From an uncultured Pelagibacteraceae bacterium (GTDB lineage Bacteria; Pseudomonadota; Alphaproteobacteria; Pelagibacterales; Pelagibacteraceae): a stretch of 64,000 bases of DNA. This document shows, piece by piece, positions 49,296-59,700 of the stretch. Position 1 is the first letter of the stretch. Each line of letters opens with the position of its first letter. A program made the position numbers and the translations under genes. The notes under the pieces were generated by a model that saw only the letters and a program-made list of their open reading frames with translations, searched no databases and was not told the origin of the DNA. The stretch is taken from the NCBI GenBank assembly GCA_902524235.1, contig CABZCF010000005.1:1-64000 (forward strand), given 5' to 3'.

Positions 49296-50839
49296 TGTTG
49301 AGCAATATTTTAAAAAACTTTTCTATACTAAAAAAATTTTTATTTATTAACTTTATTTTTTTTCTTATTATTAGTATTTTTACCACTGTATATATATATA
49401 GTATCCAGCCAAGTTTAATTAAAGATAAATCTGCCAATCATTTTAAAATTATTGATAACACCGTAAACCACATCCAAAGATTAAATATTAGTTTTATTCA
49501 AGAAGAAATAAGAAAATTTTTAATTTCAACAAAATTTTTATTTCAAACAATTGATAGGGTTATTATTTATGATAAAGCTTTCAATAGTATTTCAGATACA
49601 GATGCGCTTGATCTAGATCCTAGATCTTTTTCGAGAAACTTCGAAATTTTTGAGACAGATATCTCAAATAGTGACACAGATATTTCAACAGAGCAATCAA
49701 AGGATTTAAAGGACAAAAACATTTTTTTAAAAAATAAATTAAATCAATATTTGATTTCAGAAAATTTCGAAAATCCATTTACATTCACTCATGAGATAAA
49801 CGATCAATTTTTATTAGTCTCAGTAAAGAATATTTTGATTGATCAAAAAAAAGTTGGATATATAGCGGTAATAGAAGAGTCAAATGATATTAAATTTGCA
49901 TTTATCGAGAGAAAAAACTTCGTTTTAAGAACTGCTGCAATTATCGCATTAGTGATATTAATATTTTCTTTTGTTTTAAATAGATACTTTTTAAAACCTA
50001 TAAAAAATTTAGTTCATTATACAGAAATAATTAAAGATAAAAGTAAAGAAGATACAAATATAGATATTTATAAAAATAGAAAAGATGAGTTAGGAACACT
50101 TTCAAAATCTATGGATGAGATGACCAATGAATTACAAAGAAGAATAAATAACGCTGAAAATTTTTCTAGAGACTTGGTTCATGAAATTAGAAATCCGCTT
50201 GCTTCACTTAAAAGTGCATCGGAAATAATATCGGAAACAGATAATAAAGAGCAAAAAAGTAAATTAATTAAGATTGTATCTCATGATGTAGAAAGAATAG
50301 AGAGATTAATAACAGATTATTCACAAATGTTAAAAGATGAAGCAGCTATTTCATCTGAAAAAATGATAATATTAAATTTAAAAAATATTTTGACTTCGGT
50401 CGTAGATGACTTCAATAATATTTATAATACTAAAAGAGGTATATCAGTCAAATTATCAGCTAATGGGTCTGGTAATTATGAAATTCTTGGAATTGAGAAT
50501 AGAATAGAGCAAATAATCGCAAATTTATTAGATAATTCTGTTTCATTTAGTGATGATAACAAAAAAATTAATATTATGCTATATTCCAATAGCGATGGAT
50601 ACGTCAAAGTTAATGTGATTGATGAAGGTCGTGGTTTTAAGGAATTGGATACAAAAAAAATATTTAAAAGGTTTTACAGTAACAGACCTGAGAAGTTTGG
50701 TGAGCATTCAGGCTTGGGACTAAATATTGTAAAAAACCTTGTAGAATTACATAATGGGACAATAATCGCAAAAAATAATAAAGATAAGGGCGCAAATGTA
50801 GAAATTAAGTTTCCTAGGGCTGATTCTAAAGTTGATTAA
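49295..50839 (+). CDS. chvG: Sensor histidine kinase ChvG
   Basis: Membrane sensor kinase of 514 residues. TM1 is near residues 13-35, a periplasmic domain of about 170 residues follows, and TM2 is near 208-228, then a HAMP segment. The phospho-His is in '[18 protein letters not shown]'. The ATPase domain shows '[14 protein letters not shown]', 'VIDEGRGF' and '[17 protein letters not shown]'. It is coupled to chvI. In many relatives hprK and PTS genes lie between chvG and ahcY; here only about 29 bp separate them. Confidence 0.91.
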   Translation: MLSNILKNFSILKKFLFINFIFFLIISIFTTVYIYSIQPSLIKDKSANHFKIIDNTVNHIQRLNISFIQEEIRKFLISTKFLFQTIDRVIIYDKAFNSISDTDALDLDPRSFSRNFEIFETDISNSDTDISTEQSKDLKDKNIFLKNKLNQYLISENFENPFTFTHEINDQFLLVSVKNILIDQKKVGYIAVIEESNDIKFAFIERKNFVLRTAAIIALVILIFSFVLNRYFLKPIKNLVHYTEIIKDKSKEDTNIDIYKNRKDELGTLSKSMDEMTNELQRRINNAENFSRDLVHEIRNPLASLKSASEIISETDNKEQKSKLIKIVSHDVERIERLITDYSQMLKDEAAISSEKMIILNLKNILTSVVDDFNNIYNTKRGISVKLSANGSGNYEILGIENRIEQIIANLLDNSVSFSDDNKKINIMLYSNSDGYVKVNVIDEGRGFKELDTKKIFKRFYSNRPEKFGEHSGLGLNIVKNLVELHNGTIIAKNNKDKGANVEIKFPRADSKVD

Positions 50840-50868
50840 TTCTAATAAAGTTGTTAAAAGCCTCGCTC

Positions 50869-52155
50869 ATGACAGACTACAAAGTTAAAGATATTAACGA
50901 AGCAGATTTTGGTAGGAAAGAAATTTCTCTAGCAGAGACAGAGATGCCAGGTTTAATGGCTTTAAGAAAAGAATACAAAGGAAAAGATCCTTTAAAAGGT
51001 GCGAGAATTGTTGGTTGTTTGCATATGACAATACAAACAGCAGTATTAATTGAAACGCTAGTTGAATTAGGAGCAGAAGTCAGATGGTCGTCTTGCAATA
51101 TATTCTCAACTCAAGATCATGCAGCTGCTGCTGTCGCTAAAGCTGGCATACCAGTATTTGCCTGGAAAGGCGAAACAGAGGAGGAATATTGGTGGTGCGT
51201 TAGACAAACTATCGAGGGTAAAAAAGATTGGAAGCCGAATATGATCTTGGATGATGGTGGTGATCTAACAGCTTTAATGCATAAGGATTACAAAGAATTA
51301 ATGAAAGATATTAAAGGTTTGTCGGAAGAAACAACAACCGGAGTATTAGCACTTAAGAAAATGGAACAAGATGGTACCCTGTTAGTTCCCGCGATTAACG
51401 TCAACGACTCAGTGACAAAATCAAAATTTGATAACCTGTATGGTTGCAGAGAAAGTTTAGTTGATGGAATTAAAAGAGCAACAGATGTTATGATGTCAGG
51501 TAAGGTTGCAATAGTAGCTGGTTTTGGCGATGTAGGTAAGGGTAGTGCAGCCTCACTTAGACAATCTGGTGCAAGAGTAATGGTTACAGAAACTGATCCA
51601 ATTTGTGCACTTCAGGCTGCAATGGAGGGTTATGAAGTTGTTACAATGGATGATATGATTAGCCAGGCAGATATAGTAGTCACTGCAACTGGTAATAAGG
51701 ATATCGTAACAGCAGATCACATGAGAGAAATGAAGGATAGAGCAATTTTATGTAACATTGGCCACTTCGATAATGAAATACAAGTTGATGCATTAAAAAA
51801 CTATAAATGGGACGAAATTAAACCCCAAGTTCATGAGATTACATTGCCAAGTAATAAAAGAATAATATTATTAGCTGAAGGTAGATTAGTAAATTTAGGT
51901 TGTGCCACTGGTCATCCAAGTTTTGTAATGAGTGCTTCATTTACAAACCAAGTAACGGCTCAGATAGAACTATGGAATAATTCTGATAGATATGAAAAGA
52001 AAGTTTATGTTTTACCAAAACATTTAGATGAAAAAGTTGCTATGCTACATTTAGAAAAAGTTGGTGCAAAATTGACAAAATTATCTAAAGATCAAGCAGA
52101 TTACATTAGCGTTAAACAAGAGGGGCCTTACAAACCCGATGCATATCGGTACTAA
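50869..52155 (+). CDS. ahcY: Adenosylhomocysteinase
   Basis: Splits S-adenosylhomocysteine to homocysteine and adenosine, relieving methyltransferase inhibition. The NAD motif is '[18 protein letters not shown]', with '[20 protein letters not shown]' and '[13 protein letters not shown]' typical. The ORF track starts at a TTG at 50851. The ATG at 50869 fits the family N-terminus 'MTDYKVKDI' and gives 428 residues. The 3' end overlaps tsaE by 17 bp. It serves SAM turnover, including the methyltransferases at 12-14 kb. Confidence 0.96.
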   Translation: MTDYKVKDINEADFGRKEISLAETEMPGLMALRKEYKGKDPLKGARIVGCLHMTIQTAVLIETLVELGAEVRWSSCNIFSTQDHAAAAVAKAGIPVFAWKGETEEEYWWCVRQTIEGKKDWKPNMILDDGGDLTALMHKDYKELMKDIKGLSEETTTGVLALKKMEQDGTLLVPAINVNDSVTKSKFDNLYGCRESLVDGIKRATDVMMSGKVAIVAGFGDVGKGSAASLRQSGARVMVTETDPICALQAAMEGYEVVTMDDMISQADIVVTATGNKDIVTADHMREMKDRAILCNIGHFDNEIQVDALKNYKWDEIKPQVHEITLPSNKRIILLAEGRLVNLGCATGHPSFVMSASFTNQVTAQIELWNNSDRYEKKVYVLPKHLDEKVAMLHLEKVGAKLTKLSKDQADYISVKQEGPYKPDAYRY

Positions 52156-52612
52156 TTCTAAAAAATTAGATATTTCATCTGAAATAAATACAAAAAAAGT
52201 ATCTGAAAGATTTGCAGAATTTTTAAAACCTGGTGATATAGTTTGTTTATTTGGTGATTTAGGTGTAGGCAAAACTACATTTATTAAATACTTGATTAAT
52301 TATTTACAAAAAAAATCTCAAGAAAACACTACAGAAGTTTCAAGTCCAACTTTTAATATCTTAAATGAGTATAAAATTTACAACATAAATATTCATCACT
52401 ACGATTTATATAGATTGAAGGATATTAGAGAAATAGAAAATCTTGGAATATATGAAGAGTTGAAAAATAATATCACATTAATTGAATGGCCTGAAATAAT
52501 TTCCAAAAATTTGAAAGATTTTATCAGTCTTAATTTTAGATATGAAAATGATTTTGATAAAAGGTCAATAACAATTTCCACAAACCAAAAAAATATAATT
52601 AATGAATTTTAA
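52139..52612 (+). CDS. tsaE: tRNA threonylcarbamoyladenosine ATPase TsaE
   Basis: ATPase of the t6A37 tRNA modification complex with TsaB and TsaD, 157 residues. Walker A is '[18 protein letters not shown]', and '[14 protein letters not shown]', 'HHYDLYRL' and 'LIEWPEII' are family signatures. It overlaps ahcY by 17 bp and amgK by 11 bp. The ahcY-tsaE-amgK-murU order is a known alphaproteobacterial neighbourhood. Confidence 0.93.
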   Translation: MHIGTNSKKLDISSEINTKKVSERFAEFLKPGDIVCLFGDLGVGKTTFIKYLINYLQKKSQENTTEVSSPTFNILNEYKIYNINIHHYDLYRLKDIREIENLGIYEELKNNITLIEWPEIISKNLKDFISLNFRYENDFDKRSITISTNQKNIINEF

Positions 52613-53534
52613 AAATATTGTGGAACTATCTGGTGATGCCTCTCATAGAAAGTTTTATAGAGATAAAAAAAATAAGTCGATTATTGTTTATGCAAAAAAA
52701 GAAAAAAGAAAAAATTTATTGATATATGCAGCTATAAATGAACTACTAAATAATAACAAAATCTTAACACCCCAATTAATTTCTGAAAAATACAAAAAAA
52801 ACCATATTATAATAGAAGATCTAGGAGATTATACAGGGCTTAAAAAATTTAAAGATTACAAGATTGATAATTATATTAAACTATTTGAAATCTTAAAAAA
52901 ACTTAAATTAGTAAGAAAAAGAACCATCAATACTTTCTTAAAAACAAAATACACTATTAAAAATTATTCAAACAATGAGTTGCTTAGGGAGGCAAAATTA
53001 TTTTCAGACTGGTATATGCCAAAAATAATTAAAAAAAAAATATCTGAATCAAAGAAAGTATATATTAAAATTGTCAAAAAACTAATATTAGGTTTAGAGT
53101 CAAAAAAAAAGGTTTTTGTTCATAGAGATTTTCACATTTCAAATATAATGATAAAAAAAAATAAAATTTATTTAATAGATAGTCAAGATGCAGTTTTTGG
53201 AAATGAAGCATATGATCTGGCATCTCTAATCGATGATGTAAGAGTTAAAGTAAAACTAAAAAATAGGGAAAAGATGTACAAAAAGTTTATTTCAAAACAA
53301 AAAAAAATTAACCTGGAGAAATTAAGAAATGATTTTGAGATATTGTCAATTCTAAGAAACTTAAAAATTATAGGAATTTTTACAAGACTTTCAAAAAGAG
53401 ATAAAAAACACAAATATTTGAAACTAATACCTTATGCTTGGAAAATGATTGATGAAAGAAGAAAAAATAACACCAGATTTGAAGAATTAAATAACTTTTT
53501 AAGTATTCATTTTCCAAAAAATTTAAAAATATGA
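52602..53534 (+). CDS. amgK: Aminosugar kinase AmgK (APH family)
   Basis: Phosphotransferase of the aminoglycoside kinase fold, 310 residues. The catalytic loop is 'VHRDFHISNIMI' and the metal site is 'IYLIDSQDAVFGNEAYDL'. Next to murU, this family acts as an anomeric kinase for N-acetylmuramate and N-acetylglucosamine in peptidoglycan recycling. The protein is unusually lysine-rich. It overlaps tsaE by 11 bp and murU by 4 bp. Function is assigned from family plus synteny. Confidence 0.85.
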   Translation: MNFKNIVELSGDASHRKFYRDKKNKSIIVYAKKEKRKNLLIYAAINELLNNNKILTPQLISEKYKKNHIIIEDLGDYTGLKKFKDYKIDNYIKLFEILKKLKLVRKRTINTFLKTKYTIKNYSNNELLREAKLFSDWYMPKIIKKKISESKKVYIKIVKKLILGLESKKKVFVHRDFHISNIMIKKNKIYLIDSQDAVFGNEAYDLASLIDDVRVKVKLKNREKMYKKFISKQKKINLEKLRNDFEILSILRNLKIIGIFTRLSKRDKKHKYLKLIPYAWKMIDERRKNNTRFEELNNFLSIHFPKNLKI

Positions 53535-54223
53535 AAATTGAAACAGCTATAATTCTTTGCGCAGGCTATGGAAAGAGGTTGCATCCCATAACATTAGAAG
53601 TGCCAAAGCCATTAATTAAAATCAAAAATAAATCATTATTATTAAATACTATTGAACTAGTAGCAAGCTTAAGAATTAAAAAAATTAAATTAAATACTTA
53701 TTATCTGTCGGAACAAATTGAGGATTTTGTTAATAAACTTGAAAATTATGGCAAGATTGAAATTATCAAAGATGGTCAAGAGATACTTGATACAGGTGGG
53801 GGTATTAAAAACATAATGAAAACGTCAAAAGATGAAAATTTTTTGGTTTTAAATCCTGATACAATTTGGAACTTAGGTTATAAAAAAGTTATTTTAGAAA
53901 TGATTGAATATTATGAATATAAAAATCTAAACAATTTACTAATGGTTGTGCATAAATCAAAAAGCTATGATACCAGATTTGATGGTGATTTTTCTATGAA
54001 CAATCATATGCTGTCTATAAATAAAAATTGTAACTATATTTACACAGGATGCCAAATAATAAATAAAGCAATTTTTAGTAGTATAAAAAATAAAAAATTT
54101 TCTATGAATGAAGTGTGGAATAATAAGATAAAAAATTCCACCCTTTTTGGTTTTGAGAGTGAACAAAAATTTGTCCACTTAACTGATATTGAAATTTACA
54201 AAAAATTATTAAAAAATAATTAA
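53531..54223 (+). CDS. murU: N-acetylmuramate alpha-1-phosphate uridylyltransferase
   Basis: Sugar nucleotidyltransferase of 230 residues. The N-terminal signature is 'AIILCAGYGKRLHPITLEVP' followed by KPLI, and 'ILDTGGGIKNIM' and 'FLVLNPDTIWNLG' hold the substrate and metal sites. With AmgK it regenerates UDP-MurNAc from recovered muramic acid, bypassing the fosfomycin-sensitive step. It is coupled to amgK by a 4-bp overlap. Its last 15 bp overlap the convergent gpmA. Confidence 0.86.
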   Translation: MKIETAIILCAGYGKRLHPITLEVPKPLIKIKNKSLLLNTIELVASLRIKKIKLNTYYLSEQIEDFVNKLENYGKIEIIKDGQEILDTGGGIKNIMKTSKDENFLVLNPDTIWNLGYKKVILEMIEYYEYKNLNNLLMVVHKSKSYDTRFDGDFSMNNHMLSINKNCNYIYTGCQIINKAIFSSIKNKKFSMNEVWNNKIKNSTLFGFESEQKFVHLTDIEIYKKLLKNN

Positions 54224-54916
54224 ATCTTTAGCTCTTTCTGAGTCCAAATATTTTGCACTTTTAGCCTTATCGTTTTCAATTTCCAACAGTAATGGGTTAC
54301 CAGTCGGAATTTCTAATTTAGAAATATTGTCATTGCTTAAATCAAATAAATATTTGCACAGTGCTCTGATAGAATTTCCGTGTGCGGAAATTAAAATATT
54401 TTTGTTTATATTGTGAATATTTTTTTTATAATATGGTACCACTCTCTCATATGTATCTCTTAAAGACTCTGTATTTGGTATCTTATCTTTAGGAACATTT
54501 TTATAAATATTAATATTATTAGGGTGATAAATGCTATTATTATCAAGTTTATCTGGTGGCTTATCCCATGATCTTCTTAATTCATGCACTTTACCCTCGC
54601 TTAATTTTCTTTTCATTTCATCTTTATTTAAACCTGTTAAGGCACCATAATGCCTTTCATTTAACTCCCATGCTTTAGTAAATGGTAAATTTTTAAACTT
54701 ATTAACTTTCATTATTAATTCTAAAGTCTTAATTGCTCTTGTTAAATATGATGTAAAAATACTATCTATAGTTATATCCAAATCTTTTATAAGATTTCCT
54801 GCCTTTATGGCCTCTTCCCCACCTTTTTTTGATAATTCCACATCGACCCAGCCTGTAAACCGATTTTCAAGATTCCACAAACTCTGACCATGTCTAACTA
54901 ATATTAAATGACTCAT
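54209..54916 (-). CDS. gpmA: 2,3-bisphosphoglycerate-dependent phosphoglycerate mutase
   Basis: Interconverts 3- and 2-phosphoglycerate, 235 residues. The phospho-His is in 'LILVRHGQSLWNLENRFTGW', the second region is 'ELNERHYGALTGLNK', and the second catalytic His lies in 'SAHGNSIRALCKYL'. Single gene on -, divergent from the VanZ-like gene across 33 bp. Confidence 0.94.
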   Translation of the reverse strand: MSHLILVRHGQSLWNLENRFTGWVDVELSKKGGEEAIKAGNLIKDLDITIDSIFTSYLTRAIKTLELIMKVNKFKNLPFTKAWELNERHYGALTGLNKDEMKRKLSEGKVHELRRSWDKPPDKLDNNSIYHPNNINIYKNVPKDKIPNTESLRDTYERVVPYYKKNIHNINKNILISAHGNSIRALCKYLFDLSNDNISKLEIPTGNPLLLEIENDKAKSAKYLDSERAKDLIIF

Positions 54917-54949
54917 CGTTAATTTTTATTTATAAATAAATTATATTTA

Positions 54950-55324
54950 ATGTTAAAGATTTTATTTCATTTTTACAATTTATTATTAATCGTTTTATAC
55001 ATTTATCCCGGTAGTATCTTGGGGTTTTTAGTTTATAAAGATTTAAGTCGTCAGCCACAAATAACATCTGATTTTTTTTCAATTTCTTCTAATCATTTGT
55101 ATGTTTTTATTATACTTAGTTTACTTGGTCTTTTATCAATTAAAAAAAATTTATTATTATTTTTTTACTTAATTTTCATTTCAATATTTCTTGAAGTTTG
55201 CCATCTAATAATTCCAAATAGATCGTTTCAATTTTCCGACTTATTTGGTAATATATTAGGTGTTGTAATACCTTTTATAATCAACACGTTATATAAATTT
55301 AGGAAAAAAAATGAACACATTTGA
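54950..55324 (+). CDS. VanZ-like family membrane protein
   Basis: A 124-residue protein with about four hydrophobic segments. The pattern 'FLEVCHLIIPNRSFQFSDLF' followed by GNILGV matches the VanZ-like domain (Glu, Arg and Asp-x-x-x-N in membrane context). No clear function is known for stand-alone members. It overlaps DUF1476 by 14 bp. Confidence 0.68.
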   Translation: MLKILFHFYNLLLIVLYIYPGSILGFLVYKDLSRQPQITSDFFSISSNHLYVFIILSLLGLLSIKKNLLLFFYLIFISIFLEVCHLIIPNRSFQFSDLFGNILGVVIPFIINTLYKFRKKNEHI

Positions 55325-55619
55325 AGACAGAAAGAAAAGTTTTGAAAAAAAATTTGCTCATGATGAAGAATTGCAATTTAAAATTAATGCAAGGAAAAAT
55401 AAATATATTGCTGAATGGGTTTCAGATATTCTTGAATTTAAAGAAGACCAAAAAAAACAGTATATTCAAGATGTAATAAAAGCAGATTTTGCAGAGGCTG
55501 GTGATGAAGACGTTTTTAGAAAAATAAAATCTGACTTAATAGATAAAAATATCAATGATGATAAAATCAGATTGAAAATGAAAGAGCTTAATGAAAAGGC
55601 TAAGTCAGACTTTATGTAA
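55311..55619 (+). CDS. ATP synthase inhibitor subunit zeta (DUF1476)
   Basis: A 102-residue helical protein of the DUF1476 family, known in Paracoccus as the zeta subunit that inhibits F1 ATP hydrolysis. 'FEDRKKSFEKKFAHDEELQF' and 'DFAEAGDEDVFRKIKSDL' are close to the family consensus, and the N-terminal helix that inserts into F1 looks intact. It is not linked to the atp operon at 16-21 kb. It overlaps the VanZ-like gene by 14 bp and the nuclease gene by 29 bp. Confidence 0.86.
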   Translation: MNTFEDRKKSFEKKFAHDEELQFKINARKNKYIAEWVSDILEFKEDQKKQYIQDVIKADFAEAGDEDVFRKIKSDLIDKNINDDKIRLKMKELNEKAKSDFM

Positions 55620-56100
55620 AATTTTTATTTTATTAATTTTTTTATCATCAGAAAGCTCTGGCAACGATAAAATATTTGGAATAGCAAAAGTAATCGATGG
55701 TGATACGATTTACATAAATAATTTTAAAATTCGTTTAAGTGGTATTGATGCACCTGAGAGTTATTATAAAGGTAAATCACAAGTTTGTAATTCTATTGAA
55801 AGTGGTGAAAAAATTTTTTGCGGCGATATATCAAAGAAAGCACTTAAAGATAAAATTAATAATCAATTTATTGTTTGCATTCCAGTGAATAAAGACAAGT
55901 ACAACAGAATCATTGCAGAATGTTTTATAGAACAAGAGAGCATATCCTCATATATGGTCAGAAATGGTTATGCTTTTGATTATACTAAATACTCAAAAGG
56001 TAAATATCAAAGTGATCAAAATTTTGCTAAAGAAAAAAAATTAGGGTTATGGACTATGAAATTTGAATATCCATGGTCATGGAGAAAAATAAATAAATAG
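55591..56100 (+). CDS. Secreted thermonuclease-like (SNase) protein
   Basis: A 169-residue staphylococcal nuclease-fold protein with an N-terminal signal peptide ('LCKIFILLIFLSSESSG'). 'AKVIDGDTIYINNFKIRLSG' and 'IDAPES' hold the metal-binding Asp and the first active-site Arg, and 'DKYNRIIAECF' supplies the next conserved basic region. Two Cys pairs could form disulfides in the periplasm. It may degrade nucleic acids. The start lies 29 bp inside the DUF1476 gene. Confidence 0.84.
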   Translation: MKRLSQTLCKIFILLIFLSSESSGNDKIFGIAKVIDGDTIYINNFKIRLSGIDAPESYYKGKSQVCNSIESGEKIFCGDISKKALKDKINNQFIVCIPVNKDKYNRIIAECFIEQESISSYMVRNGYAFDYTKYSKGKYQSDQNFAKEKKLGLWTMKFEYPWSWRKINK

Positions 56101-56109
56101 ATTATAAAA

Positions 56110-56715
56110 GTGTTAGTGATTTCATTAAAAAGGTATGTACTGTATTTTTTATTAATTTTTATTTCGGCTTGTTCTTCTATACCAAAAAATACAGCAGATG
56201 GATGCTCAATATTTTCTGAGAGATACATCTGGTATAAACATGCTAAAAAAACTGAATTAAAGTGGGGAACTCCAATTTATTTACAATTAGCTATTATTAA
56301 AATGGAGTCAGATTTCGATTGGCTTGCAAAACCTGAAAGATATAAATTGTTTAAAGTAATTCCATATAAAAGACCCTCCTCCTCATTTGGGTACTCGCAA
56401 GCTGTGAAAGGAACTTGGAAACAGTACAAAGAAGAAACTGGAAATAAATATGCATTAAGATCTAGATTTAAAGATAGTGTTGATTTTATTGGATGGTACA
56501 CAAATAAAACCGAAAAAATATTAAAAATTTCTAAAAAGGATGCCTTCAGGCAATACATAGCATACCATGAAGGTTGGGGAGCATACAAAAACTATAAAAA
56601 TAAACAGAAAGTTATTGGACTTGCCAAAAAAGTAGAGAAACAATCAAAAAAATATAAAAAACAGTTAAATGATTGTAAAAGCTCTTTAACAACAAAAAAA
56701 TATATTATTTTTTAA
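56110..56715 (+). CDS. Lipoprotein transglycosylase (SLT-like)
   Basis: A 201-residue outer-membrane lipoprotein candidate. The signal 'YVLYFLLIFISACSS' has a lipobox with Cys near residue 21. The lysozyme-like core has the catalytic Glu in 'LAIIKMESDFDW', then 'SSSFGYSQAVKGTW' and 'YIAYHEGWGAYKNY', typical of transglycosylase SLT domains. It starts at GTG 56110; a second GTG at 56116 is also possible. It likely cuts peptidoglycan glycan strands, feeding recycling by AmpG, AmgK and MurU. Confidence 0.8.
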   Translation: MLVISLKRYVLYFLLIFISACSSIPKNTADGCSIFSERYIWYKHAKKTELKWGTPIYLQLAIIKMESDFDWLAKPERYKLFKVIPYKRPSSSFGYSQAVKGTWKQYKEETGNKYALRSRFKDSVDFIGWYTNKTEKILKISKKDAFRQYIAYHEGWGAYKNYKNKQKVIGLAKKVEKQSKKYKKQLNDCKSSLTTKKYIIF

Positions 56716-59700
56716 CGAAGTTGTTTCTTCAACTCAATATCAATTGCATCTATTCTTTTTGTATTTTTTGCAAGAGCCAAATACATTGCTGGGGTTACAT
56801 AAAGTGTAAAAAATGTGGAAATTAACATTCCACCAAGTATTGTACAACCAACCGCTAATCTTGATCCTTCGCCAGCGCCAGGTCCTATATTGCCTATAAC
56901 CAAAGGTATCATTGCAATCATTGTGCTTAATGATGTCATAATAATTGGTCTGAACCTTAAATAACATGCTTCTTTTAAAGCGGTCTCAATGTTTTTCCCT
57001 GCTACACGTAATTGATTAGTGTAGTCAACTATTAAGATACTATTTTTAGTTGATATACCAATTAATATGATCAAAGCTATCTGCGAAAATACGTTAATCG
57101 AGCTATTGAGGAAAAGTATAAAAACTAATCCTCCAAAAACAGCTAATGGTACTGTAAGTATTATGATAAAAGGATGAATAAAAGAATTGAATGTAGCAGA
57201 CATCACTAAATAAGCTGTCAACAAAGCTAAAGCAAAAATAATATATAATTCATTACTTGTCTCTTTGAGTTCTTCAGACTTTCCTTTCCATGTAATTTGT
57301 TTATCTGATGCAACTACAGACATGGTATTTTCTAAAAATTTAATTGCTTCATTTAAAGTGTAATTTTCACTCAAATCCGCAGAAATAGTTACTGCCCTTT
57401 GTCTATTATACCTCGACAATTTATTTGCAGAACCCTCCTCTTTATACTCAACTAAGTTTGCAAGAGAAATAAGTTCACCAGAATTTTCTGACCTTACGAA
57501 AATTTTACTTAAACCCTGTTGATTTTTTCTATCATCTTTATATTGCTGTAAAATTATTGGATATTCCTTACCTAATTTATTAAATTTAGTAACTATTTTA
57601 CCTCCATAAAGTGTTTCTAAGGTTTCACCAATAGTTTTAATTGAAATACCAAGATCTTTGGCTTTAGTTTTATTTATCAGTAATTTTATCTCAGGTCTAT
57701 TTCTTGTATAATCAGACTCTATTCTTGATAAATTAGAGTTTTCTCTCATTGCTCTTATCACTTTTTTTTGTGTTTCTTCAAGATCTTCGTAAGTATTTCC
57801 ATAAATCACCATTTGAACAGGTTTGTTATAATTAGACGTTCTTATAGATTGTGGAGAAATTGGAAAAGCTAGTGTTTGAGGAACAGTTACAATTTTTCCA
57901 ATTGCCTTCCTCATTATATTTTGTGAATTTTCTGATCTATTTTTCCAATTGTCTAATAAAGATATTATTAAAAAACTATTATCAGCTCCAAAACCGGGCA
58001 CAATCATTAAAAATTTTTTATAAGGACTATTGTCATCTTTTAAAAGAGGTATTAGCCTTCTTTCTACATCTTCAGCCCTTTGTTGAGTATAATCAAAAGA
58101 ACTTCCTTCATCTGTGAATCCAATAACTAGATAGGCTCCTCTGTCCTCTAGCGGCAATAATTCTTTTTTTGTAAAATTGTATAAAAGTGTAGATCCAATA
58201 ATTATTAAAAATATAAATCCAATTATTATATTTTTACGATATAACCAGAACTGAAGAGTATCTTTATAAAAATTTGAAAATCCAATAAAAAACTTATTAA
58301 AGTTTTTAACTAAAATATTTGATTTTTTTTTGTTATCCAAAAATTTACTACCTAGCATTGGTGAAAGTGTTAATGCGACTAAAGACGAGACTACGATAGC
58401 AAATGACAAAGCAATTGCAGTTTCTTTAAATAATGTACCAGCTATTCCCTCTATAAAGATGAGTGGTAAGAATACCGCTACCAATATTAATGTAGTAGCT
58501 ATTATTGCAAAAGTTATTTGTTTCGATCCTTTAAATGCTGCTACTAGCGGTGTTTCTCCCTGTTCAATTCTTCGATAAATAGCATCGGTCATTATAACCG
58601 AGTCATCTGTGATTATACCTATCGCTAAAATAAAACTTAAAAGTACAAAAATATTAATTGATAAATCAAATATATATATACCTAAAAAGGTTGCTATAAG
58701 ACTTACCGGTAATGCAATTGCGGGAACTATAACAGCTTTTAAATTTCCTAAAAATAAATAAATGATTATTACAACTAAAACGAATGCAATAAACAAAGTT
58801 TTATACACTTCATTAATTGCTACACTTATATATGTGGCTCTATTAAAGGCTACTTCTAAGTTTAATCCAGCTGGTAAATTAGGCTTAATTTTTTTAATTT
58901 TATCTTTAATATCATTTGATAATTCAACTGTTGATGCACCACTACGAGCATAAATTCCTATACCAACAGAATTATAGTTTAATGCATTTTTACTTTGTGA
59001 TCTAAAAAATGCCTTTTCAGATACTGGTCCAAATTCTATTTCAGCTACATCCGATAATCTAACAACATTATTTTTAACTTTTTTTATTGGAAGTTGTTTT
59101 AGCTTTTCTAAATCGTTGTATGATTTATCAATATTAAGGGTTAAATCTTTGTTATCTGCCTCAAGAGATCCTGCAGGTAATCTGACATTTTCTTTATTAA
59201 GAGCTAATTCCACCTCATGAGTAGTCAAGTTATATGCAGCTAATTTTATAGGATCTATCCAAACTCTAACACTTAGTTCTCTTAAACCTCCAGTTCTTAT
59301 TCTTCCAACATTTTTAATACTTGAAAATTGATCAATTAAATACCTTTCAACATAATCTCCTAATTCTAAGTCGCTCCAAGTTGGTGAAGACAAAGATAAC
59401 CACATAGTTGTGGTAAAACCAGCAGCCTGTTTTAAAATTCTTGGAGGATCAGACTCTGATGGAAGTCTCTCAACAACTCTGGCCACTCTTTCTCTTATAT
59501 CATTAGCTGCATCATCTAAATCTACATCTGTGTCAAATTCGATGTTTATTTTACTTTTTCCATTTTCAGATGATGAGTCTATATTTTTAATACCTTCAGC
59601 ACCTCCTATAACTTCTTCTAGAACTTGAGTTACTTCTTCATCTACTATTTGTGATGATGCTGATGAATATTCAACATTTACTTGAACGACTGGTGGCTGT

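Noticed and set aside
55591-55619. 29-bp overlap of DUF1476 and nuclease genes suspected as a frameshift
   Set aside because: Both proteins have complete family-like ends and the nuclease signal peptide starts in the overlap; unrelated folds, so not a split gene.
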